Notes: generated from the letters alone by a model not told the origin. DNA of 64,000 bases from Bradyrhizobium zhengyangense (GCF_022012435.1 NZ_JAKLUA010000015.1:62001-126000), one strand, 5' to 3'; numbered from the stretch's first letter, positions 9,820-17,681 are shown. Numbers and translations are program-made.

Positions 9820-10017
9820 TGAATCTCCTGCGTTGCGCTGACACGTTCTTCGGATGCACCGCCGCCCAATGCACTCGCGAATGGCTTCCTGTAGAGCTGG
9901 AACAAACCGGTGAAAGGGGTGAGCGATATCACCAAAGGAATGACGCGCGTGCCGGCGGGACCAGGATGGCTCAGCAGGCTGCAGCGTCACATGTCGAGAG
10001 CGCCAGCGGCCGGTGCA

Positions 10018-10263
10018 CTACTCTGGCAGTCTGTAAATATCCCCCGGCCCAAGTTTTAGATCTTCGAACAACCTTTGCTGTTGTTGCGTGAGGGGGTGGG
10101 CCAGAAGTTCAGCTGTCCAGCCTTCAGGGACGGCTGCGAGTACCAAAGTCAGGGCCTGGCTTGGCTTGGCGAACGCAATCCAAAGCTGCTTTATCGGCTC
10201 CGTCGATATATCGTCCGACCTCACTTCAACGATTGTAAAGGAGTTGCCAAATGACTCTGCCAT
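10018..10263 (-). CDS. Small conserved protein, paralogue of 15503-15766
   Basis: The 81-residue product contains LTLVLAAVPEGWTAELL and ends with LKLGPGDIYRLPE. The gene at 15503-15766 encodes the same pattern (VTLVLAAVPEGWTAQIL, ELKPGEIFRLSHE), so the two are paralogues about 5 kb apart on the same strand. There is no signal peptide or membrane segment. Function unknown. Confidence 0.65.
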   Translation of the reverse strand: MAESFGNSFTIVEVRSDDISTEPIKQLWIAFAKPSQALTLVLAAVPEGWTAELLAHPLTQQQQRLFEDLKLGPGDIYRLPE

Positions 10264-10309
10264 GAACGGCCAATGCGATCGCCGGCTGTTGGTTCATTTG
10301 CCCGTTGAA

Positions 10310-10504
10310 TCATCCTTCGGACGGAGAATGCCGAACGGGGCCGACAATCAACCTGTAGGTGGGCACACAAGCAGTGTTCCACGATTCCAGGGTCGCTCCG
10401 CAAACCGCGCATTCGAAGCTGGCGATCTGCCTACCGGGGGCTATTGCCTCAGTTCGGCTATAGACGGCGCCGCACCGACAGGATCGGTGATGAGATTCGA
10501 GCAT
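10310..10504 (-). CDS. Small zinc-ribbon-like protein
   Basis: The 64-residue product has two paired-cysteine knuckles, CRCGA near residue 9 and CAVCGATLESWNT near residue 32. Such pairs would suit binding of one zinc ion. A C-terminal PTYRLI segment follows, as I recall for similar rhizobial small proteins. It could bind nucleic acid or protein; no role is known. Confidence 0.6.
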   Translation of the reverse strand: MLESHHRSCRCGAVYSRTEAIAPGRQIASFECAVCGATLESWNTACVPTYRLIVGPVRHSPSEG

Positions 10505-10692
10505 GCACGGTTATGCGCCCGAAAGACAAATTAAGCCACTTCGAAATTCGATCTAGCCCATTGAGGTCCGAGACAGAGACGCCTCGTGGTCCCACCTTTT
10601 CAATCTGTTCGTCTACTAGCCAGGCGATCACAGGGGCCGACGATCGAAAAGAAGCCACGACAAGCCCGCTTACAGACGCTTGAAGGCGAAGC

Positions 10693-10725
10693 AAAAACCC
10701 CGCCCCTGATGACTCAGGCGCGGGG
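10693..10725 (-). terminator. Rho-independent terminator of cspA
   Basis: On the minus strand a 28-base hairpin forms from CCCCGC and CCTGA pairing with TCAGG and GCGGGG, with one C-C mismatch and a TGAC loop. Five T residues follow directly. It lies about 60 bases past the cspA stop and in the same direction. Confidence 0.8.
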
Positions 10726-10786
10726 CAGGACCACAAGCTCAGCCAGTACATCCGTGGCTAGAGCGACAGGTCTGTCGTGCGCTTAA

Positions 10787-10996
10787 CTAAGCAGCACGAA
10801 GATTTTCGGCAGCAGACTTGCCGGTGCGACGGTCTGCGACGACGTCGTAAGACAGCGTCTGACCTTCGTTCAGAGTGCCCATACCCGCGCGTTCGACCGC
10901 GCTGATATGAACAAAAACATCGTTGCTGCCGTTTTCCGGCTGGATAAAGCCGAAGCCTTTTTGGGTGTTAAACCACTTCACTGTACCTGTATTCAT
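10787..10996 (-). CDS. cspA: Cold-shock protein CspA family
   Basis: The 69-residue product MNTGTVKWFNTQKGFGFI...DVFVHISAVERAG is a single cold-shock domain with both RNA-binding motifs (RNP1-like KGFGFI, RNP2-like VFVHI). It would bind single-stranded RNA or DNA as an RNA chaperone. I start it at the ATG preceded by AAAGGAAG. An ATG six codons earlier would put that ribosome binding site inside the gene. A strong terminator follows. The upstream leader is long and could carry the temperature-responsive structure known for some csp genes. Confidence 0.93.
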   Translation of the reverse strand: MNTGTVKWFNTQKGFGFIQPENGSNDVFVHISAVERAGMGTLNEGQTLSYDVVADRRTGKSAAENLRAA

Positions 10997-11394
10997 CAGG
11001 TCTTCCTTTCGCATACGCGCAGGAGCTGGCGCGCGGACTTGCGGCCAGCTTTCCGGTTAGTCGATGTTTGGAGAATGTCTGAAACGTGCGCGCCGTCAGG
11101 AACTGAGGCGAAAGCGGAACAGTTGTTCGGCCAGTATCGATGTTGAGATCATACATCAGCAGTTGAGAGACTTCAAGAAGAAGCTGCCGGTTCTTCTCAT
11201 CATGGTTGGTGTATTTGTTCCTTAGCTAAGAGCCGGTCAAACCCGATGACTGATCACGGGAGCGACCCGAGATGCTCGGAGATGCAAACGCCTCCTCATT
11301 TGCACGACAGAACAATAACTGCCGGCCGTGGCCGCAAGTTGCTTGAATGCTTACATGAGGTTCCCTTTTCGCGCCTTTTCCTGCATAGTTCGGC
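10997..11394. other. Intergenic region between cspA and 11395, no gene seen
   Basis: The stretch holds the minus-strand leader and promoter region of cspA and the upstream region of the gene at 11395. I see no convincing coding frame, hairpin or promoter motif in it. Confidence 0.4.
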
Positions 11395-11580
11395 ATGGCA
11401 AAAGTAAAAGTGAGCTTCAAACCACTCCGTAACTCAGAGGGCGACTGGACAATTATTGCCGAGTATCCGGGGGCAGAACCCCGAGAAATCACCGGCTTCA
11501 CGAGCAAAGCCGAAATTGACGAATGGATAAATGGCGAGCGTCGGATCGCGTGGCTCCGATCACAGGGTTACGCCAAGTGA
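11395..11580 (+). CDS. Small conserved protein, unknown function
   Basis: The 61-residue product MAKVKVSFKPL...GFTSKAEIDEWINGERRIAWLRSQGYAK has the beta-then-helix pattern of a small, stand-alone family I associate with Bradyrhizobium. No signal peptide or membrane segment is present. Function unknown. Confidence 0.65.
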   Translation: MAKVKVSFKPLRNSEGDWTIIAEYPGAEPREITGFTSKAEIDEWINGERRIAWLRSQGYAK

Positions 11581-11658
11581 CACGAGACTCCTTTCTTTAA
11601 TTGTCGCGTCCGTCTTGCAAGGCGATACGACCCCGACCAAGGGGGTAGGGATATAGTA

Positions 11659-11844
11659 ATGACCGAACGGAAACGCTCCGCCCAGCAGCAGGTCGCCGAC
11701 GAGGCGGACCGAAAGGCCCAAAACCCGAATGGCGCTCGGCAAACGATCGCGGACAGCCAGGCCGATCCAGAGTTTCAAGAAAACCACAGACGTCTCAGAG
11801 CTGAGCGGTTAGCGCGAGAGGTCGCGGGCAAGATCGGCAAGTAA
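11659..11844 (+). CDS. Small charged helical protein, unknown function
   Basis: The 61-residue product is almost entirely charged and helical (MTERKRSAQQQVADEADRKA..., ending RLRAERLAREVAGKIGK). The RLRAERLARE module is shared with the gene at 8701-8928 and with the broken copy at 8965-9165. It may be DNA- or protein-binding, but nothing specific can be claimed. Confidence 0.6.
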   Translation: MTERKRSAQQQVADEADRKAQNPNGARQTIADSQADPEFQENHRRLRAERLAREVAGKIGK

Positions 11845-11983
11845 GGCGTCTTGAAGTTTCATTCGGTGACGCTTTGAGCCACGGAAAGCTGCTCGGGCAA
11901 CCGAATGTTCGCTCCGAACCGAGGAACGAAGGCGCCAGCGCCAAGTTTTTCCAGTGCCCCTGCCCCAGGGCGAACCCCGTACT

Positions 11984-12023
11984 GGCCCCAGCTCATAGCC
12001 CCCCAAGCCCCAGAGCTGGGGCC
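11984..12023. repeat. Inverted repeat with 11-bp perfect arms
   Basis: GGCCCCAGCTC at 11984-11994 pairs with GAGCTGGGGCC at 12013-12023 across an 18-base loop. It lies between the convergent genes ending at 11844 and 12060, so it could help terminate transcription from either side, although no T-run follows. Confidence 0.6.
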
Positions 12024-12059
12024 GACTTCATCCCCGGCAGGATGCCCTTCGGAAAAGCT

Positions 12060-12254
12060 TCAGGGAAATCGCTCGCCGAGCACTATTCGTCGGCCGCGGC
12101 AGCAGCGGAATCCTGGTTTGCCCACCAACTTCAGCCCCGTCTCGATCTTCGCGAGAAACGCCTGGATTTCGGCGCGCTCGTTCAGGCCCGGATTGTTGTC
12201 GAGTCGCGTGAGCAACTGCTCCTTCTGGTTCAGGAGCTTCGCAACAGCAGACAA
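12060..12254 (-). CDS. Possible small protein with coiled helices
   Basis: From a TTG at 12254 with GGAG nearby, a 64-residue product runs SAVAKLLNQKEQLLTRLDNNPGLNERAEIQAFLAKIE and on to a basic tail. The QKEQLLTRLDNNPG...ERAEI pattern resembles short helical proteins of rhizobia, from recall. The C-terminal basic residues look less conserved and the start is not secure. Confidence 0.35.
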   Translation of the reverse strand: MSAVAKLLNQKEQLLTRLDNNPGLNERAEIQAFLAKIETGLKLVGKPGFRCCRGRRIVLGERFP

Positions 12255-12289
12255 TCTCTCTTCTCCGCGAAAGCGAGGATGACGTCGAA

Positions 12290-12312
12290 GGGGCCGCTCC
12301 GAGAGCGGCCCC
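12290..12312. terminator. Strong GC hairpin, probable terminator
   Basis: A perfect 10-bp stem (GGGGCCGCTC with GAGCGGCCCC) closes a 3-base CGA loop. It begins ten bases beyond the stop of the minus-strand gene at 12322, so it most likely ends that transcript. T-richness after the stem is weak on both strands. Confidence 0.6.
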
Positions 12313-12321
12313 TTCTCGAGA

Positions 12322-12567
12322 TCACCAGCTTCGGGTGCCGAAGCTGAAGCCGATGCTCGGGCCACCGCCATAGTAGCCGTAGCCACGATCGTAGTAGCCC
12401 GGGCCGCCATAGTAGCCGTAGCTTCGGCGGACCACGTACCCGTCGTCCCCGCCGTAGTACTGCCGGACATAGCGGGGGCCGCGGCCGACTGCGCAGGGGC
12501 GAAGACAGCCTCTTTGGTAGGCAGCATCCCTGACCCACCCGCACGGCCCGTTTGTTTTCACGCGCAC
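12322..12567 (-). CDS. Gly/Tyr-rich small protein
   Basis: The 81-residue product ends in a low-complexity Gly-Tyr repeat (YGYYGGPGYYDRGYGYYGG) and the segment PSIGFSFGTRSW. Such tails occur in secreted or envelope proteins of this group, but here no signal peptide precedes, so the N-terminus may be lost or misread. Function unknown. Confidence 0.45.
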   Translation of the reverse strand: MRVKTNGPCGWVRDAAYQRGCLRPCAVGRGPRYVRQYYGGDDGYVVRRSYGYYGGPGYYDRGYGYYGGGPSIGFSFGTRSW

Positions 12568-12652
12568 GAGAATACGCGAGAAATATATTTCCTGCCGTCC
12601 GGGGCCGCTGCAAAATGGGGCCTAAAGTTGGAGCTTGGACTAGGGGGTCCGA

Positions 12653-12991
12653 TTGCACCGATTTGTTGCCAAAGCCAACGTCGATCACTTCATTGGCCTT
12701 CTGAGCAGCAGTGATCTGACGCCTAACAAGAGACGGGACATCACCGCGCTATTGGTCGCGGAGCTGCATAAGCTCGCGCATGATCTAGAGCATCTTGACT
12801 TTGCCGAGAAGAAAGTCGCAGAGGGCCGAGAGAAGGTGAGCGGCGTCAGAAGCATGCGCAATAGCCACCGCTTTGGCACGACGGAGCGCCAACAAGCGGA
12901 AGATCTGCTCGTGGCGCACGAAAATTTACAGACGGTGCTCGAAGATTTTTGTCATCGTCTGCGCGTAAAAGTTGTTGGACGACCGCTCTGA
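12653..12991 (+). CDS. Small helical conserved protein, TTG start
   Basis: The 112-residue product starts at TTG 12653, which has AGGGGG five bases upstream; no ATG fits better. The sequence MHRFVAKANVDHFIGLL, then LLVAELHKLAHDLEHLDFAEKKVAEGREKV, is helical and resembles a soluble family that I recall from Bradyrhizobium. No catalytic motif is visible. Function unknown. Confidence 0.6.
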   Translation: MHRFVAKANVDHFIGLLSSSDLTPNKRRDITALLVAELHKLAHDLEHLDFAEKKVAEGREKVSGVRSMRNSHRFGTTERQQAEDLLVAHENLQTVLEDFCHRLRVKVVGRPL

Positions 12992-13061
12992 GTTCGACGG
13001 CAGTATCGTCGGCCAAACGGACCCTCCGCTGCGTCGGCGATCTCAAGGACTACATTGACCG

Positions 13062-13232
13062 TTGGCTGACGCGCAAACTCGCCGAGCGATCACCGAACGC
13101 TCTGACCGAAGTGCATTGATCCAAATCATCGCAAGAGTGCTTCCAGCCCGAGAGGATGCCCAAACCCTGCTCGCTGGTCTACGCGCCCTGAGCAGCGCCG
13201 TGTTTTCAGTTCGAGATCGCAATTTCAACTAG
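13062..13232 (+). CDS. Possible 56-residue protein overlapping the 55-bp repeat
   Basis: From a TTG at 13062 the frame encodes ADAQTRRAITERSDRSALI, then QIIARVLPAREDAQTLL, and ends SAVFSVRDRNFN, a soluble helical composition. An in-frame stop lies just upstream, so this is the only start. Part of the frame is duplicated at 14240, where the single base difference is synonymous (CAA to CAG). That mildly supports coding. No good ribosome binding site is seen. Confidence 0.35.
   Translation: MADAQTRRAITERSDRSALIQIIARVLPAREDAQTLLAGLRALSSAVFSVRDRNFN
13089..13143. repeat. 55-bp direct repeat, copy 1
   Basis: This segment recurs at 14240-14294 in the same orientation with one mismatch, 1151 bp downstream. 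Copy 1 lies in a possible small open frame. Confidence 0.85.
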
Positions 13233-13784
13233 CGGACGAGCGGCGTCGGCGACCTTTCGGCTGAAATGAGCCGGTCTCGTTGCGAGCGGCGAAAAGGAAT
13301 GAAGGGCGGGGTAGTCCTACTTAAGGGAGGACCTTGATCTTCACTCCTGCGCAACTGCCGAGCACGTTAGTGGCGCGCGCAGGCCTCCGCATTTGATACA
13401 GGTCAAACGCCGCACTGCCTGCTACCCAAATTGGTGACGGCAAGATGTCGCAGTGTCACGTCGCCGTCGGCACGCTTGCTCATCGTCGCCAGCCAGCAAT
13501 GGCCGCGCAGCTTGATGGGGTTATCGAGCGGGCGGCCCCAGCCCTTCACCTAAGCCATGGCGCTGTTCTATCAAGGACGGGCCAGAGCCGGGCGTCGGGT
13601 TCATCCGCCGTCCGCCCGGCATAGGCGCAAGGGGGGGCCGCCAGCGTCCGCCCAAAATGACCAGCGACCCTGCCGACCACTTTCAATTGCCCTGCCCCGA
13701 AAGCAGCAGCCATGGGCGACGATGAGAGGCTATGATGGTATCCGAACAGCAGTCAAACTCCGCGCAGCATTGACGTAAATCACC
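13233..13784. other. Stretch without a supported gene
   Basis: No frame here has a recognisable product. A minus-strand fragment near 13440-13560 reads like the end of a protein (LRGHCWLATMSKRADGD), but it has no start and lacks partners, so it is probably decayed sequence. Confidence 0.35.
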
Positions 13785-13911
13785 ATGCTCACCCTCCGCG
13801 CAATCGGCGATCCCGACGATTTTCACGGTCCTCGAAGACGGCCAGACCATCGGCCGCATCCGTCAAACTACGGTAAGCGCGGCGGAATGCGGCCAAAGTT
13901 TCCGAAGAGGT
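13785..13911 (+). pseudogene. Frameshifted fragment of a small rhizobial protein
   Basis: The ATG at 13785 begins MLTLRAIGD. After a one-base shift the adjacent frame reads FTVLEDGQTIGRIR. Together these match the start of a short-protein family that I recall from Bradyrhizobium (RAIGD...VLEDGQ.IGRIR). The rest of that protein is absent. It is a remnant with a frameshift and 3' truncation. Confidence 0.45.
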
Positions 13912-14005
13912 GAGTGCACAAATTTCGTCCAAACTTCGCTAATTGTGTTACAGTTTTCGTATCACCGCCCATCCTAGGCCGCTATCGGTGACTGAGAGTG
14001 TAGCG

Positions 14006-14024
14006 CTCCCGCCTTCTTCGGGAG
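14006..14024 (+). promoter_or_regulatory. Hairpin that hides the ribosome binding site of the 14032 gene
   Basis: CTCCCG at 14006-14011 pairs with CGGGAG at 14019-14024 across a 7-base loop. The second arm contains the GGGAG ribosome binding site, which ends seven bases before the ATG at 14032. Such masking is the principle of translational thermometers and other leader switches, but no ligand or temperature response is shown here. Confidence 0.45.
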
Positions 14025-14031
14025 TTTGGCT

Positions 14032-14256
14032 ATGCCAGCCTACCTCATCTACTTTGTTGATGCCGACGGCCACATCTATCAACCGCCGCAACCGCTGAAG
14101 TGTGCTGACGGTCAAGAGGCCATCGAAAAAGCGCGTCAGTACATTGACGGAAAAGACATTCAGGTTAGGGAGAAGAACCGCTTAGTGGCGAGGTTCCCTC
14201 ATCAACACCACCCCGTTGGCCGATTGGCCCGAGAGCGCAATCACCGAACGCTCTGA
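14032..14256 (+). CDS. Small conserved protein, unknown function
   Basis: The 74-residue product MPAYLIYFVDADGHIYQPPQPL, then CADGQEAIEKARQYIDGKDIQV and RLVARFPH, looks like a compact alpha/beta family found beside other short rhizobial proteins. I chose ATG 14032 because GGGAG precedes it at proper spacing. The last residues (GRLARERNHRTL) come from the start of the 55-bp repeat, so the C-terminus may have been altered by that insertion. Confidence 0.6.
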   Translation: MPAYLIYFVDADGHIYQPPQPLKCADGQEAIEKARQYIDGKDIQVREKNRLVARFPHQHHPVGRLARERNHRTL

Positions 14257-14294
14257 CCGAAGTGCATTGATCCAGATCATCGCAAGAGTGCTTC
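14240..14294. repeat. 55-bp direct repeat, copy 2
   Basis: Second copy of the segment at 13089-13143, with one mismatch. It begins inside the 3' end of the 14032 gene and continues into non-coding DNA. Confidence 0.85.
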
Positions 14295-14515
14295 TAGTTT
14301 AGCCCGAGAAGATGGCTGCGGCTGCGAAGGCTATTTCATTTCAGTACCGCAACTATGGAGCGTTCCATACTGAACGGTTTCCGGGGGCCGCCTGCCGCCG
14401 CCGCAAGTCGGCGTCCAGCGACTAATTCTGCCTCCAGATGTTTCGTTCCTTTTACCCTCACGCTCGCCAAAAAATGTGTAGATTTAGCCCTGTGAAGCGC
14501 GAGGCGCGATCTGGA

Positions 14516-15370
14516 TCAGGTTCCCGTTTCGATTTCGTTGCGGACCTGCCCGTGCGCCACGACAGCGAACAAGCCGGTCCCGCCGATGAGATTGCCGAGG
14601 AGAGCCGGAAGTATAAAGCCGCAGGTTGCGGCGATCGTGGCCTGCCCGGTTAGCATCAGCAACCAGGCTTCTGCCGAACCCGCTACGACGTGACTAAACC
14701 CTCCCAGCGCTATCGCGTAAGTAACGATCAGGATGACCCAGAACTCGCTGCCGCGTGCGTTCGGCAGTGTCCAGGCGATCGACGCGATGAGAAAGCCCGC
14801 CGGTGTGGCGAGTAGTAGCGTCGTTAGCCAATCGTGGGCCATGATCGGTGTTGAAACTTCGATGGCTGCGACAAGCTGATCGGGCCTGACGACGATGCAT
14901 CGCGCGATCAAGAAGGCGACGAACATGGTGCCAGCCATGTTCGCCACGAATACCGCAATCCACAGCCGGAGCAGGCGTCGCAGATTGCGAAAAGTAGGAT
15001 GGGTTGCGAGCGGCAGGACCGCCGTCACCGTGCTTTCCGTGAACAACTGAAGTTTGCCCAGAATGACGATGATGAAGCCAACCGGATAGCCGAGGAAGAC
15101 AACCAGGTCGGCCCACTCGGCTTTCGGCAGATGCATGTGAAGCGACGCCTCGACCAGAAGCGACGCGGAGATCGCCACGCCAGCCGCAAAGCCGGAAAGT
15201 ATCAGCGATTGAAGAGGTCGGCTGAGTTCTTCGTCTCCCTGCAGCCGTACTACCTCGTGGACGACCTTCGCGGACCCGGAACTCATCTCGCCCACCGATC
15301 TCTTGTCGTCGTCGGACATGGTGATCGACGGTTGTTGCTCGCTCTCTGGGGGTCTTCTCTTGTCGGACAT
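14516..15370 (-). CDS. Formate/nitrite transporter (FNT) family channel
   Basis: The 284-residue product has a charged N-terminal tail of about 50 residues, then six hydrophobic segments typical of FocA/NirC-like FNT channels. The helix around GKLQLFTESTVTAVLPL matches the family pattern. FNT proteins move formate, nitrite or similar small anions across the inner membrane. It stands alone on the minus strand. It is of interest because a formate-dehydrogenase operon lies about 14 kb away, but no physical linkage is seen. The substrate is not determined by the sequence. Confidence 0.85.
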   Translation of the reverse strand: MSDKRRPPESEQQPSITMSDDDKRSVGEMSSGSAKVVHEVVRLQGDEELSRPLQSLILSGFAAGVAISASLLVEASLHMHLPKAEWADLVVFLGYPVGFIIVILGKLQLFTESTVTAVLPLATHPTFRNLRRLLRLWIAVFVANMAGTMFVAFLIARCIVVRPDQLVAAIEVSTPIMAHDWLTTLLLATPAGFLIASIAWTLPNARGSEFWVILIVTYAIALGGFSHVVAGSAEAWLLMLTGQATIAATCGFILPALLGNLIGGTGLFAVVAHGQVRNEIETGT

Positions 15371-15502
15371 ATTTTATTTCCGGTTCTTATCGATGATAGC
15401 CGTGCCGCCAGCCGTGTGCCGGGGCGGCCCCGCGCCGCGCCAAGCAACCGGGACTGAAGTTCGATCCTGGGTCGAGTAGCTGTGATCGGTGGCGAAGTGT
15501 GC

Positions 15503-15766
15503 TTACTCGTGCGAGAGCCTAAAGATTTCGCCCGGCTTGAGCTCGACTTCTTCGAACATCCTTTGCTGCTTTTCGGAAAGCACGGCTGGGAGTATTTGCG
15601 CTGTCCAGCCCTCCGGAACTGCCGCGAGGACCAGCGTCACAGCCTGATTTGGCTTAGCCAGGGCAAGCCAAATCTCGGTTGTGGACCCCGCATCAGAGGT
15701 CGCTTCTATGAGAGTGAACTCCTGACCGAACGATTCTGCATGAGGGTCAACGCCCCCTTGGAGCAA
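15503..15766 (-). CDS. Small conserved protein, paralogue of 10018-10263; start unclear
   Basis: The core LALAKPNQAVTLVLAAVPEGWTAQ matches the 10018 gene. In that paralogue the start reads ATG GCA GAA. Here the same place reads CAT GCA GAA in the coding frame, with an out-of-frame ATG one base away. A one-base loss at the start codon would explain this. Translation would then need the TTG at 15766, which lacks a clear ribosome binding site, so the gene may be silent. Confidence 0.5.
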   Translation of the reverse strand: MLQGGVDPHAESFGQEFTLIEATSDAGSTTEIWLALAKPNQAVTLVLAAVPEGWTAQILPAVLSEKQQRMFEEVELKPGEIFRLSHE

Positions 15767-15787
15767 CAGTTGCTGGGTTCAGTGGCC

Positions 15788-15988
15788 TCAACCGGGCGGC
15801 TTTAATCCAGGCGACTTCAGCCACCCGCTCATATGCGAGCCAGTCTCACATTGCCGGGCCTTCCGGATGACTTGCTCGCGTGCGGGCCCGTCTGGAAGCA
15901 ATCTGGCTTGTTCGCGCAGGCGTTTTGCCTCTCCGGCAAGCCGCTCTTCCAACGATTTCGTCTGCTTGAAACGACGCCGCTTCAGCAT
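15788..15988 (-). CDS. Small basic helical protein under an EcfG promoter
   Basis: The 66-residue product MLKRRRFKQTKSLEERLAGE, then AKRLREQARLLPDGPAREQV and IRKARQCETGSHMSGWL, is a soluble charged helix-rich family that I recall from Bradyrhizobium. I start it at ATG 15988, preceded by GGAG. An exact EcfG promoter at 16101-16125 points at it with a leader of about 105 bases. The protein is thus probably part of the general stress response. Mechanism unknown. Confidence 0.7.
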   Translation of the reverse strand: MLKRRRFKQTKSLEERLAGEAKRLREQARLLPDGPAREQVIRKARQCETGSHMSGWLKSPGLKPPG

Positions 15989-16100
15989 GGCGCTGCTCCC
16001 TTGCTCGAGAGGGCAGAGCGCTATCGGCGTTCTCATCACAGCCAGTAGCCAGAACTGGGCTGTGATGTGCACAACCGTGCGCCCATGCCAGTAGCCGCGC

Positions 16101-16125
16101 AACGCCTGTGTTTCGCACCCGTTCC
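16101..16125 (-). promoter_or_regulatory. EcfG-type general stress promoter
   Basis: On the minus strand GGAAC (16125-16121), a 16-base spacer and CGTT (16104-16101) match the alphaproteobacterial EcfG consensus exactly. Transcription would start near 16093 and reach the 66-residue gene at 15988. Confidence 0.75.
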
Positions 16126-16330
16126 GGAGCTCTTCAGGAACGGCTCAGGGCGTAAGCGGCTAAGTCCGATGATTAAGTCCAAAAGTATCTCCACCGAGTT
16201 CAATGAGCTTCTATGCTCACGACCGGCGCAGGCGCTGGCGTGGAGTGTGTTGAACGTCGGCCGTCGTGTTGCAGGCCCCGAGGGGGACAGGGCGGCCGCC
16301 GCACGCCTAAAGCGCGCGACGGCCGTGACG

Positions 16331-16399
16331 TCACCGAAGCAGCATAATCAGGATGATGAGTGGGATCGGAATGCCGACGAGCCAAAGCAAAATGGGCAT
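16331..16399 (-). CDS. 22-residue hydrophobic peptide
   Basis: The peptide MPILLWLVGIPIPLIILIML plus two residues is a single membrane helix. Its ATG is preceded by GAGGAG at good spacing, and that site overlaps the TGA of the membrane protein gene at 16412. The ATG lies about a dozen bases past that stop, so the two are co-transcribed and probably translationally coupled. I recall similar tiny hydrophobic proteins in Bradyrhizobium. No function is known. Confidence 0.6.
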   Translation of the reverse strand: MPILLWLVGIPIPLIILIMLLR

Positions 16400-16411
16400 A
16401 GTTCTATCTCC

Positions 16412-17278
16412 TCAGTTTATTGCCAGTGATGATTGAGCGGTCGCGGAGCGTTTCTTCCCCCATGTCCCGTCGCGAAGTCCGCCGCCTTCCGTGGCAGCAA
16501 GAGTCGCGGAAAATGCACCGATGAACAGCGACAGCGTCAGCCAGATGGCCGTTTGCATCGCGGCCTTGCGAGCGGCATCGAGGTCGGCCTTGGCTTGGGT
16601 CACGACGTCGTTCACGCGCTTCTCGGCATCGGCCTGGCTGAGGCCGGTGCGCGCGGCCACTACTTTGGCGATGTAGGCCCTGTCGTTCGCGTTCACATCG
16701 CTTCCGGTACGGAAGTCGGTAGTCAGCAGGCGCACCATCTCTGGCCGCGGATCAGATTGTCCCTGTGGCTGTGCGGACGGATCGTTGGGACGGAGCAGCG
16801 TGTCGACGTAACCGGCCATCGGTCCGGAGTTCGCGGCGCTCGCCGCGCCCTGAGCGGCGCCGTCGAGAGCGTTGCCGAGAAGCGTAGTGGCGGGTGAGGC
16901 CAACAGCATCGCTCCGAGGACGGATGCGACCGCCCAGGCCAGGAAGCCGTGGGCCGTGTCCCTGAACAGGACCTCGGTCGTGTGGACGCCGACCCACTTC
17001 GTCCGGAGACGCCCGGCGAGATAGCCGCCGATCGAGGACGACAATATCGCCATCACGATGAAATAGAGGCCTGTGCCGATCTTGAACGTCGTCGCCGATA
17101 CGCCCGAATTGCCCCACGGCGACACGACCGCGAAGCCCATGCCCAAGCCGAAGGACAGCAGGACGAGGGTTATGGCGAGCGAAGCCGCGGCACCCGCCAA
17201 TACGGCTGCCCATGACACGCCGGCAACCGACGGTTCGACGATCTCCTTTGCCGCCGTCTGTGCGAATCCTTCTGCCAT
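16412..17278 (-). CDS. Polytopic membrane protein, unknown function
   Basis: The 288-residue product starts MAEGFAQTAAKEIVEPSVAG behind GGAAGG. It has two membrane helices near residues 20-55, two near 70-115, a soluble stretch (about 130-250) with QADAEKRVNDVVTQAKADL, and a last helix before a basic tail. The longer upstream frame has no membrane-protein character and is not used. A candidate EcfG promoter with one mismatch lies at 17313-17337. A small hydrophobic peptide gene follows closely. Similar proteins are annotated only as membrane proteins, as far as I recall. Confidence 0.75.
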   Translation of the reverse strand: MAEGFAQTAAKEIVEPSVAGVSWAAVLAGAAASLAITLVLLSFGLGMGFAVVSPWGNSGVSATTFKIGTGLYFIVMAILSSSIGGYLAGRLRTKWVGVHTTEVLFRDTAHGFLAWAVASVLGAMLLASPATTLLGNALDGAAQGAASAANSGPMAGYVDTLLRPNDPSAQPQGQSDPRPEMVRLLTTDFRTGSDVNANDRAYIAKVVAARTGLSQADAEKRVNDVVTQAKADLDAARKAAMQTAIWLTLSLFIGAFSATLAATEGGGLRDGTWGKKRSATAQSSLAIN

Positions 17279-17681
17279 GGAGCTTCCTTCCTTGAGACAT
17301 TGATGCCCAAGAAATGCGCAGCTTGGCGGTAAGTTCCTCCGATGAAACTTGCGAGACCACGACTTGAGCCATCCCCGGCGATTTCGATGCCAGTGGCGTC
17401 GCGAGCGGCGGCCCATTGAGATTGGAGGTCGCCACTCCGGGCGGACGAAGGATGAGCCGACGAGATCGCCCATCAGGTTGGCGACGGCCGTGACGTCGTC
17501 GCCGAAAGAGCGTCGGATCAGTCCGTTGGCCTTCCGCGTCCGCTGGGGGCGCCCCCGGCCGGCTGCGCCTTGGCACCGACCGTGCAAGCGCAAGCCAGGC
17601 GCATGCGATAACGAGAATTCTGCTCACGAAAATCTCCGAACTTTATCGCGATTCACGTCATCGCAGCGACGTCTTCCAGCT
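17279..17681. other. Intergenic region, no supported gene
   Basis: It holds the promoter region of the 16412-17278 gene and the tail region of the DUF4142 remnant. Minus-strand frames are open here but switch frame without a recognisable product, so nothing is called. Confidence 0.4.
17313..17337 (-). promoter_or_regulatory. Candidate EcfG promoter with one mismatch
   Basis: Minus-strand GGAAC, 16-base spacer, then CATT where CGTT is expected. Its position, about 35 bases before the ATG at 17278, is right for the membrane protein gene. Confidence 0.4.
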
